Shown: piece after piece, positions 41,390-48,974 of the stretch | Numbering within the stretch: position 1 is the first letter of the stretch | How the letters are laid out: each line of letters begins with the position of its first letter | Assembly: GCA_017617235.1 (NCBI GenBank) | Contig: JAFZWQ010000027.1 | Location: forward strand, 1 to 64,000 | From: Bacteroidaceae bacterium | GTDB taxonomy: Bacteria > Bacteroidota > Bacteroidia > Bacteroidales > Bacteroidaceae | Length of the DNA stretch: 64,000 bases | Direction: 5' to 3' | Notes under the pieces: generated by a model | Told to the model about the DNA's origin: nothing | What the model saw: only the letters and a program-made list of their open reading frames with translations | The model's database searches: none | Position numbers and translations under genes: made by a program

Positions 41390-42094
41390 ATGGGCCTGCC
41401 GAGTTTCCGCTTCAAGCAGTTCGAAGTGTGGCACGACAGATGTGCCCAGAAAGTCGGAACTGACGGTGTCCTACTGGGTGCATGGACGCAAGTCGACGGA
41501 TGTGAGAACATTCTCGACATAGGAACTGGAAGCGGTCTTATCGCCCTGATGATGGCTCAAAGAGCTCCAAAGGCCAAAGTCGTAGGAGTGGAGATAGACG
41601 CAGAAGCTGCCCAACAGGCACAAGAGAACGTCTCGAAGAGCCCATTCCATAATCGCATACAAATCGTGCAGTCAGATGTACGGGACTTTTCTTCCCCCGT
41701 TGCATTTGACTGCATCGTTTGTAATCCTCCGTTCTTTGTGGAGGAAACCTTGCCTGACAATTCGCAAAGAGCTATGGCGCGACATACGGCGCTGCTCGAT
41801 TTCTCAGACCTCATAAAGGTTTCCTCTCGTCTGATGGATCCATCGGGAACGTTTAATGTAATACTTCCGGCAACATCTTCTAACTATTTTGTGGACCAAT
41901 GCTTTATGAATGGTCTATATTTGGTTAGGCAATGTCGGATATGTACCGTTAAAAGTAAACCGCCCAAACGGGTAATGCTTTCATTCTCCAGAATGGGAAA
42001 AGGGGATAACAGCTATGAGACACTCGTCCTTCAGGAAAGGGACGGAAGTCGTAGCGAGGCCTATCGTAAATTGACAGAAGACTTTTACCTTTAG
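41390..42094 (+). CDS. tRNA1(Val) A37 N6-methyltransferase
   Basis: This 234-residue TrmN6 (YfiC)-like methyltransferase has the SAM motif DIGTGSG (43-49) and the catalytic NPPF (112-115) typical of N6-adenine modification. The start MGLPSFRFKQFEVWHDRCAQKVGTDGVLLGAW is characteristic of the family. It follows yebC by 12 bases and precedes the sugar porter by 17. Confidence 0.9.
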   Translation: MGLPSFRFKQFEVWHDRCAQKVGTDGVLLGAWTQVDGCENILDIGTGSGLIALMMAQRAPKAKVVGVEIDAEAAQQAQENVSKSPFHNRIQIVQSDVRDFSSPVAFDCIVCNPPFFVEETLPDNSQRAMARHTALLDFSDLIKVSSRLMDPSGTFNVILPATSSNYFVDQCFMNGLYLVRQCRICTVKSKPPKRVMLSFSRMGKGDNSYETLVLQERDGSRSEAYRKLTEDFYL

Positions 42095-42111
42095 AACATA
42101 ATACCTGAAAC

Positions 42112-43410
42112 ATGCACAACAACAAAGCATTTATATACTTCATCTGCCTGGTGTCCGCTATGGGAGGCTTACTCTTCGGATACGACTGGGTAGTGATAGG
42201 TGGCGCCAAACCTTTCTACGAGTTGTACTTTGGCATTAGCGAAAGTCCCGTAATGCAAGGGTTGGCAATGTCTACGGCACTTGTTGGTTGCCTGATGGGA
42301 GCGATGGTTGCAGGATGGGCTGCCGATAGGTTTGGACGTAAGCCCTTATTGATGTTGGCGGCAGTGTTATTTACCATATCCGCTATTGCTACAGGCCTGT
42401 TCAATGATTTTACTTTGTTTAATGTTGCGCGTTTCGTTGGTGGCATCGGTATTGGCGTAGCATCTGCTTTGTCGCCAATGTATATTGCAGAGGTTAGTCC
42501 TGCAGATATTCGTGGCAGGATGGTGAGCCTGAACCAAATGACTATCGTGCTTGGAATTCTTGCGGCACAAGTGGTTAACATGTTGCTGGCAAAGGATACA
42601 TCCGTAGCGGCGTTGCAAACGTGGAATGTGGAATGGGGATGGCGATGGATGTTTTGGGCTGAGACGCTGCCTGCGGCACTTTTCCTGTTTATGAGCTTCT
42701 TTATCCCAGAGAGTCCAGTATATATAAGAATTAAAAATGAAAAATTAAAAGTTAAAAATGAGGAAAATGTGGCTTTCTCATTGCTACTTGATAGAAAATA
42801 TCGGAGGGTGCTATTGTTGGGACTGGTGATTGCTGTCTTTCAGCAGTGGTGTGGCACAAACGTCATCTTTAACTATGCACAGGAGATATTTGTGGGAGCC
42901 GGCTTTGATGTCGATGGGATGTTTATCAACATCGTCATCACGGGTATTGCCAACGTGTTGTTTACCATCGTTGCACTTTATACGATAGAACGTTGGGGAC
43001 GTCGTACATTGATGCTCTTGGGGGCAGGAGGTTTGGGACTTATCTACCTCGTGCTGGGCATTTGCTACTGGCAAGGTGTTACAGGAGTCTTTATGGTGTT
43101 ACTCGTGGTGTCTGCCATATCGGTCTATGCAATGACACTTGGGCCTGTTACCTGGACTTTGTTGGCAGAGGTGTTCCCTCACCGTATCAGGGGCGTGGCA
43201 ATGGCAACGTGTACATTTGCCCTATGGGTGGGATGTTGTACGCTGACCTTTTCGTTTCCTACGATGAATGCCGCTTTAGGTAGTAGCGGAACGTTTTGGT
43301 GCTATTCAGCTATCTGCCTGTGTGCTTTTGTTTTCCTTTGGAACAGATGTCCTGAGACGAAAGGAAAGAGTTTAGAAGAATTGGAAAAAGAATTAGTATA
43401 TGAAGCCTAA
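42112..43410 (+). CDS. Sugar porter (major facilitator superfamily)
   Basis: This 432-residue transporter has 12 expected helices. Sugar-porter motifs are present: GGLLFGYDWVVIGGAKPF in helix 1, GWAADRFGRKPLL after helix 2, PESPVYI at the end of helix 6 and PETKGKSLEELEKEL at the C-terminus. It probably imports a hexose or pentose with protons. The central loop contains a run of AT-rich simple repeats (42728-42762) translated as KNEKLKVKNEEN. It overlaps the DUF5107 gene by 11 bases and precedes a GH35 enzyme, which suggests transport of a released sugar. Confidence 0.9.
   Translation: MHNNKAFIYFICLVSAMGGLLFGYDWVVIGGAKPFYELYFGISESPVMQGLAMSTALVGCLMGAMVAGWAADRFGRKPLLMLAAVLFTISAIATGLFNDFTLFNVARFVGGIGIGVASALSPMYIAEVSPADIRGRMVSLNQMTIVLGILAAQVVNMLLAKDTSVAALQTWNVEWGWRWMFWAETLPAALFLFMSFFIPESPVYIRIKNEKLKVKNEENVAFSLLLDRKYRRVLLLGLVIAVFQQWCGTNVIFNYAQEIFVGAGFDVDGMFINIVITGIANVLFTIVALYTIERWGRRTLMLLGAGGLGLIYLVLGICYWQGVTGVFMVLLVVSAISVYAMTLGPVTWTLLAEVFPHRIRGVAMATCTFALWVGCCTLTFSFPTMNAALGSSGTFWCYSAICLCAFVFLWNRCPETKGKSLEELEKELVYEA
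42728..42762 (+). repeat. In-frame AT-rich simple repeat inside the sugar porter gene
   Basis: ATTAAAAATGA, AAATTAAAAG and TTAAAAATGA follow one another in a stretch that looks like the simple repeats of operon spacers elsewhere in the window. It is in frame, encoding a Lys/Asn/Glu-rich part of the cytoplasmic loop between helices 6 and 7. Confidence 0.65.
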
Positions 43411-46400
43411 AGTTTGGAGAGAAGATATCGTTATTCCGACGTACGAGGTTGGACCTGAGGAGAAGAATCCCATATTCCTTGAGAAACGTGTTTATCAGGG
43501 TTCCAGTGGGGTAGTGTATCCCTATCCCGTTATCGAATCGATAGCTGACACAAAGACTGACCACACCTATCACGCCCTGTGGATGGAGAACGAATACATC
43601 AAGGTAATGATTCTACCAGAACTGGGCGGACGTGTGCAGATGGCGTACGATAAGATAAAGCAGCGTCACTTTATCTATTACAACCATGTGGTGAAGCCAG
43701 CCCTTGTGGGGTTGGCTGGTCCGTGGATTAGTGGCGGTATAGAATTCAATTGGCCTCAGCATCATCGTCCCTCAACCTTCCTTCCTGTAGATTGTGACAT
43801 CGAGGAAGAGGAAGACGGAAGTGTCGTGGTTTGGTGTTCAGAAATTGAACGTATGTTTCACCAGAAATCTACAGTATGCTTCCGTTTACGCCCAGGTTGT
43901 GCATATCTTGAGATAAACGTCCGCCTATTCAATCGTTCCGAATTGCCGCAGACATTCCTTTGGTGGGCCAATCCCGCTGTGGCTGTAAACGACGAATATC
44001 AGAGTGTGTTCCCACCAGACATTAATGCAGTATTCGATCACGGAAAGCGTGCTGTGTCGACCTTCCCCATAGCCACAGGCACTTATTATAAGATGGATTA
44101 CTCGGCTGGTGTGGATATCTCGAATTATAAGAATATAAAGGTGCCGACCTCGTATATGGGTGTCAATTCACAGTACGACTTCGAGGGAGGCTATGAGAAC
44201 GATACGAAAGGTGGTATGCTACATGTAGCTAATCACCACGTGTCGCCTGGCAAGAAACAATGGACATGGGGCAATGGTGACTTCGGACGTGCTTGGGACA
44301 GGAATCTGACGGATGAGGACGGTCCGTACATCGAGTTGATGGCTGGTGTATATACTGAGAATCAGCCCGACTTTACGTGGATTATGCCTTACGAGGAAAA
44401 GGAGTTCACCCAGTACTTCATGCCTTATCGTGAGCTTGGTATAGTGAAACAGGCCTCAAAGGATATTATCTTCAACATGACGGAAGCTGAGGGAGGAGCT
44501 CGTATTCAGGTTCTTGCCACTTCAAAGCAGAATGTTCGTATCGAGCTGGAAAGTGACGACTATACTATATTATATAATAAGGAAGAGGAACTGTCACCTG
44601 AGTCTGTCTTTGAGGTGCTGGTCGATACGAAGGGTATACCGTTTAACGAACTAGCATTGACCGTATATCAGGTAGGACGTGCCGTTCGTCCATTATCTTG
44701 GCATCAGGCTTCGGATGAAGTGAAACCTATACCAGATGCAGCCGAAGCGGCACTTCCTGCCGAAGAATGCAAAACGGTGGAGCAACTCTACCTGACTGGG
44801 CTTCATCTGGAACAATATCGTCACGCTACATGGTCGCCACTCGATTATTACGAGGAAGCCTTGCGTCGTGACCCGAACGATGTTCGTTGCTTGAATCAAA
44901 TGGGGCTTTGGTATCTGCGTCGTGGCAGGTTCGAGAAAGCAGAACCCTTCCTGCGTCGTGCTGTAAAAGTACTGATGAAACGCAATCCTAATCCCTATTG
45001 GGGAGAACCTATGTATAATCTGGGACTCTGTCTGAAATACCAAAATCGTTTCGATGAGGCCTATGACTGGTTCTATAAGGCTACATGGAATGGTGGCTGG
45101 CAGGGTGCAGCCTATTTTGCCTGTGCACAGATTTCTTCCAGACAGGGGCGTTGGGAAGATGCACTCCATGAAGTAGAGTGTGCTTTGGTGGCAGGTTATC
45201 ATAACCAGATGGCCCGTGTGCTGAAGGTTGCCACAATGGCAAATCTGGGGATTAAAGAGGGTATTGAAGAACTGATAGAAGAAAGTCTGCAGCAGGACCG
45301 TTTCAATTATGGAATTCTGTTCGAGGCTGGCGAAGAAGAACGCATTGTGCAGCTCATGCATGGGAATCCGCTTAACTATCATGAATTGGCCCTCGAATAT
45401 GTTCAGGCAGGTTTGTATATGCGAGCCAATAAGGTGCTTGACCTTGCTATTAAGGAAGGTGCTGTTAATGCTATGACCTATTATTATAAGACATGGATAA
45501 ATGTTGAGGTCTGTCCGTTGCCCAATATTCCAATGCCTATATGTTTCCCTAACAGACTGGAAGACATACTGGCCTTGAACCGTGTGATGAATATAGATAA
45601 AAAGGATGCATTGGCTCCTTATCTGTTGGGTTGTTTGTATTACGACAAACGTCAGTACGACGAGGCTATCACTTTCTGGAATTATTCGGCTGACATCAAT
45701 CCCAATTATCCTGCCGTATGGCGTAACCTTGCTTTAGCTGCATATAATAAGCAGAATGACAAACTAAAGGCTGTTGAATTGATGGAACGTGCCTTCCATC
45801 TTGATGAAACGGATAGTCGCATTCTGATGGAACTAGACCAGTTGTACAAGGTAATGCAGCATCCACATGCCGAACGTCTGTCTTTCCTGCAGCAGTATCC
45901 AGACCTCATCTCACAACGAGACGACCTCGTGCTGGAGGAAATAACTTTGTTGAACCAAGTGGGACGTTACGAAGAGGCAATGTCGAAGTTAGACGCCCAC
46001 AAGTTCCATCCTTGGGAAGGGGGAGAAGGTAAAGTGCCTGCCCAGTATAAGATATGTCGTGTTGAATTGGCAAAGCAGGCTATTGTGAAGAAAGACGCAG
46101 ATCGTGCAATTGAGTTGTTAGACGAGTGTCTTGAATATCCGCATCACCTTGGCGAGGGTAAGTTGTATGGCACCCAGGAAAACGACTTTTACTATTTAAA
46201 GGGGCTCGCCTATGAGCAAAAAGGTGATACGGAAAACGCTTTTGAATGCTACAAGAAGGCTACCGTTGGACCAACAGAACCTGCTGCTGCCATGTACTAT
46301 AACGATGCTAAGCCCGATAAAATCTTTTATACAGCGATGGCTTATCGTAAGTTAGGCGATAAAGAAAAGGCCTGCAGTCTCTTCCATCGTCTGTTGAACT

Positions 46401-46651
46401 ATGGAGAGAAGCATATCTTCGACGTAGTTCGTATGGACTACTTTGCCGTATCGTTGCCCGACCTGTTGATATGGGACGGTAATTTGCAAGAAAAGAATTC
46501 CATACATTGTAACCTGATGATGGCTCTGGGTCATCTTGGGCTTGGACACACAAAACGTGGACTTAAATATTTGTCCGATGTCTCGTGTCTCGATATAAAC
46601 CATCCTGTACCACACTCATTGCGAAGCTTTTTATCACTGGTTAACAACTAA
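43400..46651 (+). CDS. DUF5107 and tetratricopeptide repeat protein
   Basis: This 1083-residue protein lacks a signal peptide. The first ~440 residues fit DUF5107, a galactose-mutarotase-like beta domain (LPELGGRVQMAYDK, GLAGPWISGGIEFNWPQHHRP, FLWWANPAVAVND). Residues from about 480 onward contain many TPR-like helical pairs (CLNQMGLWYLRRGRFEKAEPF, LGLCLKYQNRFDEAYDWF). Similar proteins accompany sugar-use genes in gut Bacteroidota and Firmicutes, with no proven activity. The mutarotase-like fold suggests sugar binding or epimerisation. It overlaps the porter gene and is followed by the GH35 gene after 8 bases, so it belongs to the same cytoplasm-to-envelope sugar pathway. Confidence 0.85.
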   Translation: MKPKVWREDIVIPTYEVGPEEKNPIFLEKRVYQGSSGVVYPYPVIESIADTKTDHTYHALWMENEYIKVMILPELGGRVQMAYDKIKQRHFIYYNHVVKPALVGLAGPWISGGIEFNWPQHHRPSTFLPVDCDIEEEEDGSVVVWCSEIERMFHQKSTVCFRLRPGCAYLEINVRLFNRSELPQTFLWWANPAVAVNDEYQSVFPPDINAVFDHGKRAVSTFPIATGTYYKMDYSAGVDISNYKNIKVPTSYMGVNSQYDFEGGYENDTKGGMLHVANHHVSPGKKQWTWGNGDFGRAWDRNLTDEDGPYIELMAGVYTENQPDFTWIMPYEEKEFTQYFMPYRELGIVKQASKDIIFNMTEAEGGARIQVLATSKQNVRIELESDDYTILYNKEEELSPESVFEVLVDTKGIPFNELALTVYQVGRAVRPLSWHQASDEVKPIPDAAEAALPAEECKTVEQLYLTGLHLEQYRHATWSPLDYYEEALRRDPNDVRCLNQMGLWYLRRGRFEKAEPFLRRAVKVLMKRNPNPYWGEPMYNLGLCLKYQNRFDEAYDWFYKATWNGGWQGAAYFACAQISSRQGRWEDALHEVECALVAGYHNQMARVLKVATMANLGIKEGIEELIEESLQQDRFNYGILFEAGEEERIVQLMHGNPLNYHELALEYVQAGLYMRANKVLDLAIKEGAVNAMTYYYKTWINVEVCPLPNIPMPICFPNRLEDILALNRVMNIDKKDALAPYLLGCLYYDKRQYDEAITFWNYSADINPNYPAVWRNLALAAYNKQNDKLKAVELMERAFHLDETDSRILMELDQLYKVMQHPHAERLSFLQQYPDLISQRDDLVLEEITLLNQVGRYEEAMSKLDAHKFHPWEGGEGKVPAQYKICRVELAKQAIVKKDADRAIELLDECLEYPHHLGEGKLYGTQENDFYYLKGLAYEQKGDTENAFECYKKATVGPTEPAAAMYYNDAKPDKIFYTAMAYRKLGDKEKACSLFHRLLNYGEKHIFDVVRMDYFAVSLPDLLIWDGNLQEKNSIHCNLMMALGHLGLGHTKRGLKYLSDVSCLDINHPVPHSLRSFLSLVNN

Positions 46652-46659
46652 TTTGTATT

Positions 46660-48732
46660 ATGGGTAAACGTATCCTTTCTATAAGTTTCATGCTTTATGC
46701 TATATGTTCCGTTCTGAATCTTTCGATACTTGCACAGAATCCGGAAGTGCGATGGGATCGTCACAGCCTAATAATAGATGGGAAACGTGTGGTTCCTGTA
46801 ATGGGTGAGGTTCATTACTCGCGCATTCCCGTCTCAGAGTGGGCTGATGAAATCCGAAAGATGAAGGTAGGTGGCGTGACCATAATTGCCACATACATTT
46901 TTTGGAATCATATAGAAGAGCAGGAAGGTGTATTTGATTGGAGTGGACAGCGCAATCTACGCCATTTTATCCAACTATGCCAGGCTGAGCATTTGCCTGT
47001 CGTATTGCGAATAGGTCCATATTGTCATGGTGAGGTCCGTTGTGGCGGAATCCCAGACTGGGTGGTTGCTACGGGTTGCAAACTACGTAGTGAAGATCCA
47101 ATGTTCCTGTCTTATGTCGAAATCCTGTATCGACAGATTTACACACAGATACAGGGGTTGCAATGGAAGGATGGAGGACCTATCATAGCTTGTCAGTTTG
47201 ATAATGAGTACGGTGGTAACGGTTCGTATCTAATGGCATTGAAAGGAATAGCTCGCAATATAGGTTATGATTTGCCTTTTTACACTCGTACGGGGTGGCC
47301 AGAACTGCGTACGCCTACACCCTTTGGCGAGATGCTCCCCCTTTATGGTGATTATGCTGACGGATTCTGGGATCGTTCCACTAAGGAAGGTGCTGGAAAT
47401 TATTGGAAGGCGTTTCACTTTAAAGCGTTCCGCAGCAGTACTGCTATCGCCTCTGAGCAAATAAAAAATCAGAAGGAATCGTTGACGTTGGGCGATGAAC
47501 AATATCCCTATTTTACCTGCGAACTGGGTGGCGGCATGATGACTAGCTATCATCGTCGTGTTTATCTCTATCCAGAGGATGCCTATTCAATGGCACTTGT
47601 GAAGTTAGGTTCTGGAAGTAATCTTTTGGGTTATTATATGTATCATGGCGGCACAAACCCCGAAGGGAAGCTGACCTATTTGAACGAGAATCAAAAGACA
47701 CCCGTCACCAATCATAATGACTTACCTGTAAAGACCTACGACTTTCAGGCACCCCTTGGTGAGTTTGGACAAATGAATCCTCATTATTACAGCCTACGTC
47801 CCCTTCATCTGTTTATGCACGACTTTGGTGAGATGTTGGCTCCCATGGAGGCGACGTTTCCTGTAAATCCTGCAACTAAACAATATGACGATTCATTCCT
47901 TCGCTGGTCATATAGAAGCAAGGAAGGAACAGCTTTTGTTTTTGTAAATAACTATGAACGCTTTGCTAACCTTACTGCAAAAAAAAGAGTTCAATTTACG
48001 GTTGAGGGAATTACATTCCCACGTAAACCGTTTACGATTCCTTCAGGTACGATGGCTATATTCCCTCTGAACCTGTCAATTGCGAATGGGCATGTTATTA
48101 ATTATGCTACGGCTCAACCTGTAGCTTGGCGCGAAGGAAAACTATGGTTTGAACAGAAAACTGGTATTGTTGCTGAGTTTAGCATCGATGGTAAAGTGCA
48201 TACAATAAAACGAACCAGTTTGGAAAAACCCTTTATGGCGATAGACGGAGTTGAACTCTATTTGATTACGACTGAGGATGCTGGTCGTTTATTTCTTTCT
48301 GAAATAGACCAAAAGACTAATGTAAAATCTTCTATAAATAGAATAGAATACAGCAAGCTAAAGGAGGTTGGTATATTTCGCAAGATTACGATAGGTGTAC
48401 AGCGTGTATCAGAAGAGCCTGTTGACTCGGACTTTGATGATGCTGCCGTCTATCGAATTGAACTTCCATCGGACAGTATACTTCGACACGGTATGATGCA
48501 AATTGAATATCGTGGTGATGTAGCTCGTCTATATGCCAATGGAAAACTTGTCGGTGACAATTTCTACAATGGGCGTCCGTTCTTAATGGGACTATGGAGA
48601 CTGCCTGCTGATGTGAAGACACTTGAGTTGCGCATTTTGCCGCTTCAAAAGGATATGCCAGTTTATTTTCCAAGCGAGGCTGATACGACGTTGGGTGAGT
48701 CTGTAGGTCGTATAATAGTACAAACAAGATAG
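46660..48732 (+). CDS. Glycoside hydrolase family 35 beta-galactosidase
   Basis: This 690-residue protein has a signal peptide (to about LAQ, residue 26) and a GH35 catalytic barrel: VMGEVHYSRIPVSEWADEIRKM (split over 48-69), RIGPYCHGEVRCGGIPDW, the acid/base E183 in QFDNEYGG and the probable nucleophile E288 in FTCELGGGM. Beta-sandwich domains follow. Retaining GH35 enzymes remove terminal beta-galactose from plant or host glycans. Secretion places it in the periplasm or on the surface. It closes the run with the sugar porter and DUF5107 genes. Confidence 0.93.
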   Translation: MGKRILSISFMLYAICSVLNLSILAQNPEVRWDRHSLIIDGKRVVPVMGEVHYSRIPVSEWADEIRKMKVGGVTIIATYIFWNHIEEQEGVFDWSGQRNLRHFIQLCQAEHLPVVLRIGPYCHGEVRCGGIPDWVVATGCKLRSEDPMFLSYVEILYRQIYTQIQGLQWKDGGPIIACQFDNEYGGNGSYLMALKGIARNIGYDLPFYTRTGWPELRTPTPFGEMLPLYGDYADGFWDRSTKEGAGNYWKAFHFKAFRSSTAIASEQIKNQKESLTLGDEQYPYFTCELGGGMMTSYHRRVYLYPEDAYSMALVKLGSGSNLLGYYMYHGGTNPEGKLTYLNENQKTPVTNHNDLPVKTYDFQAPLGEFGQMNPHYYSLRPLHLFMHDFGEMLAPMEATFPVNPATKQYDDSFLRWSYRSKEGTAFVFVNNYERFANLTAKKRVQFTVEGITFPRKPFTIPSGTMAIFPLNLSIANGHVINYATAQPVAWREGKLWFEQKTGIVAEFSIDGKVHTIKRTSLEKPFMAIDGVELYLITTEDAGRLFLSEIDQKTNVKSSINRIEYSKLKEVGIFRKITIGVQRVSEEPVDSDFDDAAVYRIELPSDSILRHGMMQIEYRGDVARLYANGKLVGDNFYNGRPFLMGLWRLPADVKTLELRILPLQKDMPVYFPSEADTTLGESVGRIIVQTR

Positions 48733-48779
48733 GTTGACAGGTAAAATTTACTGACTTGGATAGAAAATATTGGAAATAA

Positions 48780-48811
48780 TTTGGCTACAATAGATTAAAG
48801 TATTATCTTTG
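48780..48811 (+). promoter_or_regulatory. Promoter of tRNA-Cys
   Basis: TTTG (48780-48783), a 20-base spacer and TATCTTTG (48804-48811) match the full consensus. The mature tRNA starts 17 bases after the -7 box. Confidence 0.85.
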
Positions 48812-48828
48812 CACACGAATTTAAAGAT

Positions 48829-48900
48829 GGTGCCTTGGATGAGTGGCTTAGTCAACGGTCTGCAAAACCGTCTACAGCAGTTCGAATCTGCTAGGCACCT
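48829..48900 (+). tRNA. tRNA-Cys (GCA)
   Basis: The 5' end GGTGCCT pairs with AGGCACC, the anticodon stem ACGGT/ACCGT encloses CTGCAAA with anticodon GCA, and the T arm is AGCAG-TTCGAAT-CTGCT. The discriminator base is T, as expected for cysteine. No CCA is encoded. It is a single-gene unit with its own promoter and a terminator-like hairpin. Confidence 0.93.
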
Positions 48901-48910
48901 CTAACAGACT

Positions 48911-48951
48911 AAGCACTCGGGACGCAACATCGTGTTCTGAGTGCTTTGTTT
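48911..48951 (+). terminator. Terminator-like hairpin after tRNA-Cys
   Basis: AAGCACTC (48911-48918) pairs with GAGTGCTT (48939-48946), with further pairing possible inside, followed by TTGTTTG. The U-run is interrupted by G, so termination may be incomplete. Confidence 0.7.
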
Positions 48952-48974
48952 GTTGAAAGGAAAAACTATATATC

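Noticed and set aside
48829..48900. tRNA-Cys as an integration site for a mobile element
   Set aside because: No integrase, no direct repeat of the tRNA 3' end and no foreign-looking block follow it.
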